Shown here: positions 9,908-22,638 of the stretch, piece after piece | How the letters are laid out: each line of letters opens with the position of its first letter | Numbering within the stretch: position 1 is the first letter of the stretch | Source: Phytophthora colocasiae | Lineage: Eukaryota; Oomycota; Peronosporomycetes; Peronosporales; Peronosporaceae | Direction of reading: 5' to 3' | Length of the DNA stretch: 64,000 nucleotides | Assembly (NCBI GenBank): GCA_018806915.1 | Contig: JAGKQI010000105.1 | Span: forward strand, 2,666,001-2,730,000 | Made by a program: the position numbers and the translations under genes | The notes under the pieces: model-generated | Database searches by the model: none | What the model was told of the DNA's origin: nothing | Seen by the model: only the letters and a program-made list of their open reading frames with translations

Positions 9908-11671
9908 TTACTGTTCGGGCGGGATGATAGCGCTGAATGGAGGCGCTGCGTTCTCTTTTGGCCTTGAAGACGCTAAAGTCTGCTCTAACAACGTCATGAT
10001 TGTCTGTAGTTGAGTTTCTTGACGGATTAGTTGAGCTTGTAGCTGAAGCTGCGGAAACGAGAAAAAAAATGGTGAGTATTTCGTGAATGAAACAATTTGT
10101 GGTAACGAACCTGAGTGGCATTGAGTCGGTCAACTTGTTCTTGGAGCCGCACAACTGGAGGTGCAGGGGCTGAAAATGATGAGTAGTTATGTGATGTTGA
10201 TACAGTCGAGGCCGGGACTGAAAATGAGGGAGTCGCTATTGGCGAATCGAGAGTTGCTACATGATGAGATACAAAGAATTGAGTTCACAATTTTGTAGAC
10301 CTGTAGTGAACACTCTGATAAGCAAAACGTACCAAAAGCAAGATTGTTGGAGCTGAGTGTGCGCAATTCACGTGTAAGCGAAGTTCGAATGGATTCTTCC
10401 AACGTTTGCTCACTCTTTTGTTCCTGTTTCTTCAACATGACTTCGACGAAGCCAGAGCCCAACACAGCACCTGCAATCATCATCACACAAGAGATTAGGT
10501 ACAACTCCACTTTGACAACCAACCAACTTGTAAGCTTTACCTGGGATCGTGAACAAAATGATTCCCCAGAGTGCCAGCAACGAAGAGAAGGCCCGACCCG
10601 CAGCCGTGATTGGAACAATGTCACCGTATCCTAGAGATGTGATGGTCTCGATGGCCCACCAAGAGCACGTGCCAATGCTCGTAAACACCTCCGGCTGGGC
10701 TGGATTCTCCAGGAAAAAGCTAAATTACATAACCAATAAAACTCGCGCCTTAATTAACAATAGCAGACCCAAAACTTACATTGTAGTGGAGGAAGTAAGG
10801 ACGATGACGATCGTTAAGTAGCTGACAACGCCAAGCTCTTCCTTCTTCAGAGCGAAAATCTCACGCAAATTCTTCATCGCTTGATAGGATCTCTCCAAAT
10901 GCAGAAATGACATAATACGTAGCAGGCGAAATCCTCTCAGCGTCAAGACACCTCGCGATGATACAGCCACCCTACACAAAACCTCAGAGTTGTTAAAATC
11001 ATCGCAAAATTCCATTGTTCCGCAAAACGTACTCGTCTTCCAGCAATATCTCGAAGTAGAACGGAATCAGCACAACTAGATCGATCAATGACATTGGTCG
11101 GACCATCCACTTCAACCTAAATAATCGCATATCGTCAGTACTTGACTCCTTCCCAACTTTAGACTAATTTCCTTACCTTCCACAGACTGGATGTGTAAAC
11201 CGGACGTCCTCCACACAGGACCAAAGTCGCATCACGTACTCAATTGTGAACAGTGCTGTGGACACGTACAGGAACATCTCGTACCAATCAGACGTCGTCA
11301 CCGCTATAGCAACAACAAACTATTAGCCATGATTCAATCTCCCGATCTTTTCAATTCAACGTACGCGCAGGACCAACTGGAGTTGACGACACATACATAG
11401 CCAGCACCACGTTGAGTGTGATGAGCACCAGTATACATATCTCGAATATATATGAAGCGCGCTGCAGCCCTGAGCGTTGCTTGATCGACGTGCGGTAGTG
11501 TAGCAGCGTCCAGATATCTGCGCGGAATGACGCACAGGAGCGTGAACACTGCATCCGCGAAGCTCGTCGCTCGGAGGTCATATCTGTCGATAACAGCGCA
11601 TCTCGTACGGACAATTGCACGTCGATATCGTCCTCCGTTGGCAGCAAATGCTGCTGCTCGCCTCGCGTCAT
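9908..11671 (-). CDS. Voltage-gated K+ channel with C-terminal coiled coil
   Basis: A multi-exon gene starting MTRGEQQHLLPTEDD at 11671. Exon 1 contains a cytosolic N-terminus and S1 (ILVLITLNVVLAM). Later exons give S2 (FLYVSTALFTIEYVMRLW), S3 (SLIDLVVLIPFYFEILL), an S4 with regularly spaced Arg (LRGFRLLRIMSFLHLERS), and the pore with TSLGYGD (about 10625). S6 reads LLALWGIILFTIPG and continues into AVLGSGFVEVMLKKQ across an intron. The last exons encode a Ser/Thr-rich linker and a Gln/Leu heptad region (LQEQVDRLNATQLQLQAQ) ending PPEQ, which likely drives subunit assembly. One six-helix module means it should form tetramers, unlike the two-module gene at the left end. Introns are 50-110 nt. 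The donor TTTTG/GTACG pairs with an acceptor about 90 nt further on; nearer acceptors create a stop. Confidence 0.88.
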
Positions 11672-12232
11672 GGCGGATACTTGTGAAATGCTCTGATCAG
11701 TGAATCGCCTCTGCCAGAATATTTCAATGAAAATTTGTCAAACTGACAGGAAAAATGGCTACATTGGTAATCGTACAGCGAAAATTGCTCACTACCTGAA
11801 CAGCAAGCTACAGGCCTTGCCGTTTGAGGAGAGTTTGCAGTACCATGGACCATGGTCCATGGTGCAAACATAGTATCTGCACGTTATAATACATGCTCTA
11901 AGTTCAAGTAGTTCGGAAAAATGAGTAAAATACTCGTGTGAATTATTAGTTATACTCTAACCCTCGTTGTTAGATATCGTCAGAGAGGTTGCACGAGAGA
12001 TCATCTAGCAGTGCTAGACTACCGGTAGCACGCCAGATCATCTACCGGCGAGCATGTGCATGAGCACAGAACACAACACCAAACTGATCTCGAACAAACT
12101 CAAAAAGTTTCATCATCTATTGCAATATTCAACTCCCATTGGCCAATCCATTTTCCAACTTCGGTCTCTCCATTTCATGTACACTTTGTGTATCGTCGAG
12201 GGGGGCCGACAAGGTGCCATACATTCGGTGGC
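11672..12232. promoter_or_regulatory. Divergent intergenic region between K+ channel and MED12 genes
   Basis: This 561-bp gap separates two genes transcribed away from each other, so it should hold both promoters. It contains a 22-bp perfect palindrome (11842-11863) about 180 bp upstream of the channel ATG, a direct repeat of AGATCATCTA near 12000 and 12035, and a hairpin GTGCTA...TAGCAC at about 12011-12031. Back-to-back CCAAT boxes forming ATTGGCCAAT (12138-12147) lie 86 bp upstream of the MED12 ATG. Just 3' of these, CCATTTTCC resembles the oomycete initiator plus flanking element. No convincing gene is present; the open frames here have no recognisable similarity. Confidence 0.45.
11842..11863. 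repeat. Perfect 22-bp palindrome
   Basis: The 22 bases are identical to their reverse complement. They are built from three CCATGG/ACCATGGT units and flanked by TTTGC on the left and GCAAA on the right, so the symmetry extends imperfectly further. It sits in the promoter interval of the K+ channel gene and could be a dimeric factor site or a cruciform-prone element. Confidence 0.8.
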
Positions 12233-15200
12233 ATGGAGAGTTACCACGCGAGCGATGGCAAGGCCGGCGGGCGCTCCAGCGGCGGAAATGCCTACAAGGA
12301 GCGTAGCTCTTCATCCCACAGTGGACGCTCCGGCAGCAACTACCAGCCGTCGGGCTCTTCCGGCCGTGGACTGCCGCGTCGAGGCTCGTCCAATTCTGTG
12401 GGTGGTTCGTCCTCTAGAGACCGAGACAGAGACCGAGACAGAGACCGAGATAGAGACCGAGACAGGGACAGAAATCGAGACAGGGAAAGAGATGGTCGTA
12501 ACCGCCCACGCTCGAGGTCTAGAGATGCAGGGAGCTCCAGGGAGAGACGCAACAGCGGCAGTCGCAGCGCCATGGGGGCATCTGGTAGTCCTGCGCTCCG
12601 CCTAAGGGAGCGTAAGAATCTACTGTTGATGCATCGCACAGGAGCGAGAAGAAACGACCTATCGCCGGCAGACGCAGCTACACGCGTCATCGGCATGGAC
12701 ACGAAGTACATGAAGGTTGTTTTAGGGTATAGTAGGGTTTGTATTTGTAGCGTTTTGTTAACGTTTTATTTATTTTTTTTCGTTGTAGGACCCGGAGCAT
12801 CCATATATTACAGACAAGCTGGCTATGTTTCCAAGTGTGTTCCCGACTAACGCTAATTTTCCGGAGGAGAAGTTTCGTTTTCATGCGCTGCGTAATGCCG
12901 CCTTTGTGAGTCCACTACCGCGTGGTTTTAACCAGCAGTGGCATTTACAGTACTCGATGTTCACAGACAAAAAACTGGCCATTTTTGACGATCTAACCAG
13001 AGCTACACGCGCAATTATGCGGTTACGAGAGGACGCAGAGGAAACCAAAGGAGCAGTTGTGGAGACTTCGGCATCTGGTGGTGCAGACGAAGCGGCGGCA
13101 GCTACTGCAACAGTTGAACGCGCATTTACGAACTATTTGATCCGCCACGTACGACGGCTAGATGATCGCACAAGTCATATTTGGATGAGCGAGCTGGCAG
13201 GCGGTGCGCGTAGTGCTGCAGAGTTGACACAGATGCACGGTGTACCTTTCAAGCAGTGGCGGGCAGTGCCAGGAGTATCGAAATGCCCACTTCTTGAATT
13301 TGTGGTGAAATATCGGCCCGGATATGCTGAGGCGACGTGGTTCGTGCGCATTAATGTCGTATACACGGAAATGCGGGAGCTACAGCGAGATAGTACTCTG
13401 CGGACAGGAGACTGGTTTTTCAGCCCACGACGCAATCAAAGGCGGAACCAGGGATGGACTGACAAATTAGTGGATTACCTGCATTCCATAGCACGTCAAG
13501 CAGCATTGGATGCTGGTACTGGGACCGAAAACAAGTCAGTGGACGCACTAGCAAACAGACCAGCAGTTAATGGCGTTCAGGTGCCCAGTAACAACAGTGT
13601 GATGACATTTCCTGTTAGCAAAGGGCCGGTGCAGCGTACACAGATGACCCCAAGACTTCGCCATGGAGAACCGCCAGCCTCAGCAAGTTCTTGCACTAGC
13701 ACTGGCAATCAGGCCCCTCCTGGTAGTGGAGGAGTCGAAATCTCGTCTCAATCACCGCTGACATGGCATGAAAAATGGTCGTACGTCCTAAAGTTGTCCG
13801 AATACCAGTTCAAGATGGGACTGCTTGACCGCGCACACTATTTTGACGGTCTGTTATCGTTGTTGCAAAAAGCATTAACACCGCGATCACAACGGGGGGC
13901 GAGCGGCTCTTCACGGTGCTCAGCTGTACTTGCTCTTGGAGTCAACGGTATCATGGAGCTTATTTCTGTGGTGCAAAAACTGCTTCCAGAGATTTTATTG
14001 ACGGCCGATGCAGTTCTGCTGCTAGTGAAAACGATTTTACAGCAGCTTCGCTATCTACTTCCTCCCGGGAGACCAGTTCCCCCAGAAACTACAGGAAGTG
14101 CACTTCAAGAGGAGTTACTTGTGGCTCTGTGCCAGTTGCTGCGCGATATTTTGCTCAACGGCAACGACGTTCTCGTTCGCCTGGAGGATAACGGTACGTT
14201 CAAAACTGAGTTTTTGTTAGAAACTACTCATTCTAACCAACGTGTCGCCTATGCAAGCACCTCCATTGTGGCCAGCTTTTGTGTTTTCTGACCGGTTCTT
14301 CAACCGTGATGTTTATGGAGATTCAGCAATACAGGCATGCATCGGCCGCTGCCAGCGCAAGAACAAAGAAATTTCTGGGCGTATTCTTCGGCTGCAACAG
14401 GCGTGTCCATCTCTAAGTCCGATGAGTGGAGGTCAGGTACTTGCTGCTGCCATGCGTAATGAGTCTCAGATTCTCCAGACACTAGATCGTTTTCATCGCG
14501 TGGACTCGACTTCAGATTTGCATCGTGTTTACAACGAAGTATTCAGCCCACTTCCGATCGTAAGTCCCAGTGGCAGTGGATCTCCAGCTGAGCTTCCCGT
14601 CGATATAGCATCTCTCTTCCTCGTGTGCGAATGGGCAGTGACAAATCAGCGACCAGCAGAATACCGATATTTATCTGCGCTTGCCTTGATCGAAATGCAC
14701 AGCAACGCACTCCTAGAATATGGCAAAAAGTACGTTGATTGTGTGTTTAACTGACTACGAACAGTTGTGCTAACGCGAATATTTTGTTATTTACAGTAAG
14801 GGTTTGCTCCCCCACTGTGGGCCAAAAGATCACCAGGTGGTACTTCAAAGCGCACTGCAAAACTTCCTACACTGCTACGAGCCCAAGGTTATCACTGAAG
14901 TTACTCAAGTCATCGAGCTGTTTTGTCTTCTCGTCCGGCGCCGATTGTTCAGCGTGTCTGCCTTCGTGGAATTTGCCTTATGCTGCAACGAAGCAGCGGC
15001 TACAATGAGCAACAGTCCGCTTCTATCTCTGGCAGCTGGTGCTGGCGGGAGCGCTGGCGTTGCGAAGAGGAAAGAATCGGCACCGATAGTTCACACTGCT
15101 TACAACATCGAGTGTTCTCCAGGGCGAGGATACAAGTCCAGTGACATTTACCTGCTTTCGTCGAGTGACCGACTGAAACTGTATTTATGGCAGCTCCCGC

Positions 15201-18200
15201 GCAGTCCATTCCCCCTACCTACGTGTGTGCCCATGCTCCCTGATGACAGCTATGATGCTGAACTGAACTACCTGCGCTGGCTTGAAGTCATGGAACTCCG
15301 TCGCGAGCACCTCAACTATTCGAAGACACTAGAGCGGGCTCAATCGCTTTGTATTTATGTTTTCCACACACATGGTCAGGCTAATGATACGCCGATGGTT
15401 GGTACGCCTGGGGCTGCTGGTGCAACCCCAGCGGCTGGAAGTTCCAGTTCAGGGGACAATAGCCGCGTTCTGAAGGAAGTAGAGTACCAGGGCAAGGTGG
15501 GCGAGTTAGTTTCTGCTGTGAAGACCATGTGTGGACACGACAAGGGACGGTTCACGCGCTGGTTCCTGCACAACATTTATGAAGAAGCCACGTTTTTTCG
15601 ATTCTCGGACTACGGAAGTGTGGAACAAGTGATGCGTCTAGTATGTCTTATTCTTGAGATCGTGGACGTGTTAGCACTTCTCGAAGTGCTGGTTCACTTT
15701 CTGCGGCGTTCCCCTTGTTTCCTGGTCAAAAATGTGGTGCTGGCGATGATCGAGCGTCACGAACTTGCGTTTTGTGCCACGGACCAAATCCCGTTCCTGC
15801 TGCAATCGTTCGTGGACCGCTTCCACCGTATCCCGAAAAACGCCGACGACAAGGCAGGTAACGTGGCTCAGTTTTTCTGCAAGATGTATTACGCACATAT
15901 TAAGAAGAAGGAGATTGCAAAGTTAGACCTTCCATTCGCACTACTGAAGCCTATTGCAGAAACCGCAAGAAAGAATCAAGACGCAGCGGCAGGTGGTGGC
16001 TCTGTGAATGGTGCAGGCGGTAACACAAACGGAAATGGAGCGAATGGGAATCAGAAGAAAGAGCTATCGTTGGAGGCTACGAACCCGATCGTGCGTATTC
16101 CTCCACCTCGCGAAGTTCTTCCTCCTGAGTTGAAGAACGCACTGGCCAGGTCATTTAAAGCGTTACAGGCGCGTGCTTTTGATGGGCCTGGTGCTGATGG
16201 GAAGCAGACTCCAGCGACTCCTAGCGCTGGAACTAGTACTCCTCTACAGAGTCCTAACAGCATGAGCCAGGATACGACTTCTACCGAGTCTGTGGCAGCC
16301 TTCGAACCCAATTACGCAAGCTTGTCATGGCAGGAGGTCGTTGGAGAAGCATCTCCTGCAGCAGAATCCAAGTGTCGAGATAGTGCCATCGACTTCGCGG
16401 TGAATGCCATCAATATGAGTATGACGTCCTCTTCGGTGGGATCTACCAATGCGAATGCTACACGGGAGAGGCGCACGCCTAACTACGTGTTCTTCTTCCG
16501 AGCTGTGCTGAGCGAGGCTATGGACAAGTGGATGGCTAACATATCGGCGCGGATCAAGTCTAACTGCAAGCGACCCATCACGACTCCGCACTATGTTCAT
16601 CGTTGCGTCCGTCTCATTCGGGAGGTTGTTGAACAGCACCCTGATAACGGCGAGGAGTTTAACGAGAAGTTCTCCAACACCCTGGTTGTGTGGCTCCAGA
16701 AGGAAGTTCTGCCCGGCTTTGCTGGTAGCGATACACCCAAGCGCTCTCGCAATCCATTCCTGAACGTTGACAACAGCAAGGAAGCCTTCGCACTCAACCA
16801 AAAAGGCCGCCTAGACCGCCTGCAGTACGGACTCAAGAGCTTTTTGGTTTCTCTGGTTGTGCACAAGGTGTTAGACCTCTCCCAAGTGCTTCGTCTGGTG
16901 CTCGTGCCTCTCTTCCCACGACTGGTAAGCCTTTTTCAGTATTTAGTTTCATTTATGGTTGGTGACTAATGTGCTTCTTTGTGTATAATTCTAGCGCCGG
17001 GCCTCACGTGATCCTCCACCAAACCTTCCTACACAGCTTTTAGCCATGTCACTTGTGTTCCAGTTATTTTCTGAACCCCCTCAGAATTTACTACTTGACC
17101 CTCAAAAGTTGGTCATGTTCGATGAGCCTTTGGTGAGTTGTTATAGTTGTGAACTGCAGGATCACTCGCTTTTACTAACACAAGTTTACCCGTTACCACT
17201 GCACAGACGAAGTACCATGTGCGCTTTCTGCGCTCCCAGGTACCAGCATGTTTGATGTTCCCGTTGTGCTTCTTGCTATGCCAGATTTCGTACCAAATGG
17301 AGGATAATTTCTTACTTCGCAAACGTGAGGAGCGAGGAACACTGGCCAGTAACACGCTGTTCAATTTGACATCCGACGGGATCGTCCGTGACACAATCTT
17401 TCACGACACAAAAGAGGCCCGCGAGAAGCACATCCTCCCGGTTTACCACAAGAAAATGTGGCATACAGCCGTTCTGTTGACACACTTTTTTCGGCCACCT
17501 ACGGCACCGGCAGAGGACTCTCATGGGCAGGTTCAATTGCTGAAGGTAGAGCAGATCATTGACCAGATGAACGTCTGGACACTTCATCGTGGAGGATCCA
17601 TCTACCTTGACTTGCAAATGAGTCGGCAACAGCAGAAGGCGAAGCAGTCCAAGCGACGCTCAAGACACCAGCGCCAAGAAACACCTCAGCCCCAAGCTGC
17701 TAACAAACGGAAAGCACCCCAGGGAGAGCTGTCTACACGCTCAAGCAAGCGTGCTGCCGTGGATAGCGGCGATGGTATTGTGGCTGCCCCTGTGAATGGT
17801 TATGACGGGAAACTTTCTCAAACTGATAAGGAGATCTCCTTTGGTGGTAATCTAATGGCCTGCACTGTCTCCGATGGAGAAGAAGATGCTGACGATGATG
17901 ATCTGGAGGTGGAACTGGGTTTTGACGAGTCTAGCAGTGCTACCGAGATTTTGTCAAGTCTGATTGTCCTGCGCACTCTGAAACGCAGTTCTCGCCCTCC
18001 TCCTGGTGTTGGTTCGACTGTATCAGCCTCGGCCTCCTCCTCGTCTGCCGCGCCAGTTACCACAACCTCAGCAACGATCACTACACTGTCATCGTCATCA
18101 CCTCTGGCTACACCAAAGCTTTACGGCACACCTCACCACGTGCAGGGGGATGGAAGTGACAACAAACTTCGCGGAAGCACGCCAGGTCCGAGTGATGGAT

Positions 18201-19194
18201 TAAAGAAGAGAGCACCAACTCCAGCACTCCCGATGACTGTTTCAGCAATGCACAATTCGTTGACTCCATGCGAAACTCGGATGTTGGAAGCAGCCCGAGA
18301 AGCTCAAGACTCGGCGGTGGCGTCTTTGTATGCTGCCACTGTGTGCAGCATTTCGAGGCGTGCGATGGGGTCGGTCATTGCTAAGATCCTGCAGATTCTT
18401 GAAGATGATGTCAAGCATTCAGAACCGGAGAAATTCGCACGGCAACTGAATACGACTTCGGTGGTGCATCTCGTGGGTGGTATTATGGGTACACCTCAAG
18501 GTAATGCCTTCCTGCCACGTTACATGATGTCGTTGGCAACTCAGCTTGAGTGGCTATTCGAAGGTTGCACACTTCTTGACAAGCAGCTGAAGTCCGAACC
18601 TGGTGTACGCTACACCCAATTCCAACGTCAGCTTCGCTGCAAATTGGCCGTCCGTCTACAGCTTGTGGGTGTGATTGGAACTAGTAAGCATGCAGTTCTG
18701 ACCATTTGCTACCGCGACCGAATTGTGAAAACGCTATTTGCCTTGCTCGGAACGTCCGTAGTCTGCACTGGACCCGGACTTTCGCTGTTCAGCTGGATAT
18801 TGGACCTCATCCCAGTTGTCAACGCCTCCGTGCTCCATGACAGGCAGTTTGTAAGTATCTTTTTACCCCGTTGAGAGAATCGACCTACTGACGAATTTAG
18901 ATGTTGCAGGAACTTGTCGAAGCTTTGCATCTACCGGATGACATGAAACGGCGTGTGTGGTCTGTGCTACCCCGTTCGATTAACATGTTCGGCGCAGCGA
19001 ACGTGTTTGTGGGGCACATTGCGACGCCATCGACACCCAGCGATGCTGACATGGAGAAACATAAGCCGGAATATGCGCCGGTAGATCCGTGGGGATTACT
19101 CGAACACGTGCCGCAACTACCTAGTGACGCTCTTGTCCCAGCGCTGCCACCACAAATCCCAAAACGACCGCGGAGAGTCTTTCGGTGCGTGTGA
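12233..19194 (+). CDS. MED12: Mediator complex subunit 12 (kinase module)
   Basis: Eight exons, with introns at about 12716-12788, 14194-14254, 14730-14796, 16925-16994, 17133-17206, 17238-17287 and 18851-18900, give roughly 2,170 residues, the usual MED12 size. The N-terminus is low complexity with an Arg-Asp dipeptide run. It is followed by the Med12 N-terminal pattern (DPEHPYITDKLAMFPSVFP). The LCEWAV domain is recognisable as FLVCEWAVTNQRPAEYRY (about 14605-14660). The rest is helix-rich with Ser/Thr/Gly linkers and an acidic stretch near 17880-17930. MED12 links cyclin C-CDK8 to core Mediator and activates the kinase in the nucleus. The ATG at 12233 is chosen because the frame upstream lacks conserved sequence. 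The acceptor of intron 2 could alternatively lie about 20 nt downstream. It ends 212 bp before the convergent EF-hand gene. Confidence 0.9.
12412..12497 (+). repeat. Hexamer-type tandem repeat coding Arg-Asp dipeptides
   Basis: Imperfect copies of GAGACC/GAGACA encode about ten Arg-Asp (later Arg-Asn, Arg-Glu) pairs inside the MED12 N-terminus. All three frames stay open here, which creates a spurious Glu-Thr repeat frame. Confidence 0.8.
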
Positions 19195-19405
19195 TTCGGA
19201 CAGTACTCTGCGAGCTTTACCCCTTGTCGATGTCTTTGATCATTGTTACCTTGTGGCAACTGTGACAACCTAATGTACTGAAGTAATATGGTTTCGAGGC
19301 TCAGGCTGATGCTTCAAACCAACTTGAACGCAGGCAAGAACATATTTAAAGCAAAAGAATGCATTTTCTTCGCCGTGCAAACTTTGAGGGCCTTGATATT
19401 CGATC

Positions 19406-20860
19406 CTACTGGGCAGTAGATGTATCTCTGTCAGTATTTTCCTCCTGTTGAGAAAAATCTTCGTCTTCGTCTTCGTCTTCGTGAACTCCGACCCAAGACT
19501 CGAATGCCATGAGGAACTCGTTGAAATGAATCGTACCATTGTGGTTCCAGTCCATTTCCGCAAAGCGACGATCCCAGATGAACCAATTCGTCGAGTATTC
19601 CCGGGAGTCTTTGCCAGAACAACAACCATTAGCTTTACTAGAAGATCTTACAGCCAGTTTCTAACCTTTGTAGGACCCCGATCGCTTTTTCAGCTTCTTT
19701 GTCGGAGAATGACGCGCCATCGAAGTCTCAAGCTGCACTGACATGTCATTTCTAGTATAGCCAATCGTAAAAAAAGTTTAAGAACACCGTATGCACGAGG
19801 ATAACAAACCTATTGATGCAACCACTTCCTTCAGTGTCAAACCATAGGAAACAATCAATTGCCAGCTGAAAGGCACACCACAACTCGACATTCTATGGAT
19901 ACAACATCATTAGTTGAAGAAGTACATCACTTTATTCTACCACTAACATTCATACTTACGTCTCGTAGCCCCACTGCAGCACTGCTGGTGCTGTTAACTT
20001 CAGCGTCGTGAGTCTTGCCGAAACTGTTGTTCCGACTGCCACTCTGGGATCTAAACATTATTGATCATATCTTGTACTCCAAGGTTATTCAAGTGAAGCA
20101 TCAAAACGTACGTGTAAAAAATGCTGAGTCGGTTTTTCTCCGGTGAAGAAATGCGCTAAATGAATAAAATATCTTTCTCAGCAGAATTCTTGTGTATGCG
20201 AAATCTGCATGACGTACAAGTAGCAAGAACCCGATGGCAAGGGATACAAGGAGTTCCTTGAAGTTGAGCCTTCCGTTCTCCTTCAGATCGGATTCCTCGA
20301 AAGCCTGATTGATCTCATCTTTTGAGAAGCTAACACCAACCTCTTGGAGGACAGCTGGAAGATCCTCGCACACAATGTAACCCCGCCCTTCTTCGTCGTA
20401 TCTCTTGAATGTTGAGCGGACTCCGTTAAACGCTTTCTACATTCAAACAAATTTCAGTTTATGTCAGCGGCTTAAAAGGGATTTCAAGCAATATTGACCG
20501 CGGCATGAGGGAATTTCAACAAGATTCGCGTGAATGGACTACGTATTGGAAGAATCAGTCAATGTCCTGAAGGCAGAGGGAAGCAGCAACAACACGTACA
20601 TCCGTTTCTTGTCGTTTAAAACGTGTGAGTGCCAAATTTTCTGAAGTGCCAACGTTGCCCTATCATCAAAAGTATAAATCGATATTTCTTCGAAATCATG
20701 GCATCGCGCACTTTTGATCAAGGGGACTCTCCTTTGGCTTGTTGTTGTCACCCCGGGCCGACCAAGACAACCCATTAGTGAGCTGGCGTGACGAGCCTGC
20801 ACTGGAGTTGAAAGAGTCTGCCGAGACCTTGCGGCTTTGTGTCGAGTGCTTGGCCCCCAT
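19406..20860 (-). CDS. EF-hand protein, myristoylation-type N-terminus (copy A of tandem pair)
   Basis: Spliced gene starting MGAKHSTQSRKVS at 20860, a plausible N-myristoylation context. Exon 1 ends in SPLDQ plus a donor at a split Lys codon, exactly as in the neighbouring copy B. Following exons give KATLALQKIWHSHVL, then FTRILLKFPHAA, an EF-hand region with ...VSFSKDEINQAFEESDLKENGRLNFKELLVSLAIGF, and finally MDWNHNGTIHFNEF, where the loop DWNHNGTIHFNE fits a calcium-binding EF-hand. The protein ends in an acidic tail (HEDEDEDEDF) and stops with TAG at 19406. Architecture resembles calmodulin-superfamily sensors with four EF-hands, one or two probably degenerate. Exon boundaries in the middle are approximate. 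The gene is convergent with MED12 and 188 bp downstream of copy B on the same strand. Confidence 0.72.
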
Positions 20861-21048
20861 GATTCGCGACGTGATCGTCCTTTGTCTTCTGTTGTAACAT
20901 TGACAACACTTGCATAATTTCCGTCATAAGAATCGTTACAAAAATACAAACGTGTTAGGTCTACATATCCGAGATGTAAAGCAGTCCCGAAAAAAGTAGA
21001 GCAGAAAGGGTCAAGTCCAAATTAGCGAATCAATTGTGTGAAGTACGT

Positions 21049-22515
21049 TCACATCTCCTCTTCAAGACCAACCCAAGATTCAAATGCCATCAGGAACTCC
21101 TTGAAGTGGATGGTTCCGTCGCCATTCCAATCCATCTCCATGAAGCGCTGTTCCCAAATTGTCTGGTTGCTCGAGTCGTTACTCGTACCTACCCATGATT
21201 CGAGTAAGTATTGACAAATTAAAGCAGCATGAACAGATCCCGTACTTTTGCTGAGATCTCTGGTGGACATTTTTTTCGTTGGTGAGTGAAGAGCCATCGA
21301 ATTCTGAAGCTTCGTGGATATTTCAGAGCTACTCAATCGCACAGATAAAAGGTTATTTCAAGGTATTACATCAGGTAAGGATTTACCACGCACCGATTAA
21401 TAGAGCCGTCACCATCGACATCGAACCAAAGAAATGCATCGATGGCAAGTTGAAAAGCAAGTCGAAGTTTATTTCCCTGTTTGCGATATAACAGCATTAA
21501 GCACGGCAGCTAAAAGCCAGTACAAAAACAGAAGCCGTACCTCTCCAAATAAAATAGATTGGCTCGACGTTTTGCTGCTGGTTCGAGAACTTAAGTATAA
21601 CAGAAAATATTAGTCGTAGATAAAAACTAACTACAAAATCACTTACATCGGAGAGTAGAAAATACCGAGTTGTTGTGCTTGTTCTCCTTCAAGAGAAGGA
21701 ATTTTCTGAATCACACACCGATAGTGAATAATGCTGATGATTCAAGGCAACATTGGTATTAATACGTACATGAAGGACGAAGCCGATGGCAAGGCACACG
21801 AGAAACTCCTTGAAGTTAAGTTTACCGTCCTCCATCATGTCTGACTCCTGAAAAACCTGTCCAATCTCTTCGGCTGAAAAGTTCGCACCAAGCTGCTCAA
21901 AGACTCTAGAGAGATCACTGAATTCGATGTATCCCTTGTTCTCCTTGTCAAACGCTTGGAAAGTGGTGCGCACACTATTGAACGCATCCTGTTCTCATAA
22001 AAACAATTTTAAAAAATTACAAAAAAAATTAACAGACGATCATGCCAACACCTACCGCAGCTTGCGGCAGTTTGAGTAGAATCCGCGTAAATAGGCTGTT
22101 TCGAAAACCACCACCAACATTAGCAAAAAAATTTACGTGTATAAACCTTGTACGTACTTTTCTTTCTCTTTTTCTTGCGGTGATCGTTCCAACCAGCGTT
22201 CCTTCAGTGCGTTTGTGATTCTACAGATACGCAAAAAAAAAACTTAATGCAATTTCTCATTAGTACCATATCGTGCAATTGGAATTCATACTTCTGGTCC
22301 AATGGCGTAGGAACTCGTGGTGCTTTGTCAACTGGTCGAATGCTCGCAATGTTCGCAGTCAACAGTTTGGCAACAGGTCCGCCGGGCGAACTTCCTAGAT
22401 GCTGTACATCCGCCACTGCGGGTGAAGTAGTCGGACCGCCAGCTGCAATTCTGGATGTGGAGTTAGTGTCATCCGCCCGTGAAGAGCTTCTGAGCATCGA
22501 AGGTTTATTCCCCAT
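21049..22515 (-). CDS. EF-hand protein, myristoylation-type N-terminus (copy B of tandem pair)
   Basis: Begins MGNKPSMLRSSSRADD at 22515, again with Gly2 and small/basic residues suited to N-myristoylation. After a Ser/Pro/Ala-rich leader, exon 1 ends TPLDQ at a split Lys codon. Later exons give ITNALKERWLERSPQEKEK, LFTRILLKLPQAA and an EF-hand pair with DKENKGYIEFSD and ...FQESDMMEDGKLNFKEFLVCLAIGF. The last exon contains MDWNGDGTIHFKEFLMAFESWVG and ends in EEEM. The loops DKENKGYIEFSD and DWNGDGTIHFKE have the Asp/Asn, Gly6 and acidic position-12 residues of functional EF-hands. Exon order, split codons and the segment MAFESWVG are shared with copy A, so the two arose by tandem duplication. 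The gene is divergent from TAF13, with 123 bp between the starts. Confidence 0.75.
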
Positions 22516-22638
22516 TCTATCAATCCTGTAGTGCTTGACCTGCTATACTTGTTGAAGTTATTTTTAGTGATCTCTTAGCCAATGAGGAAGCGTCTAATGG
22601 CAGTATACTGAAATCAAGTGACTATCTACCAATCTCAT

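Noticed and set aside
12054..12605. 183-codon frame overlapping the MED12 start
   Set aside because: It reads the Arg-Asp coding repeat in another frame (Glu-Thr repeats); the MED12 frame continues into the conserved domain.
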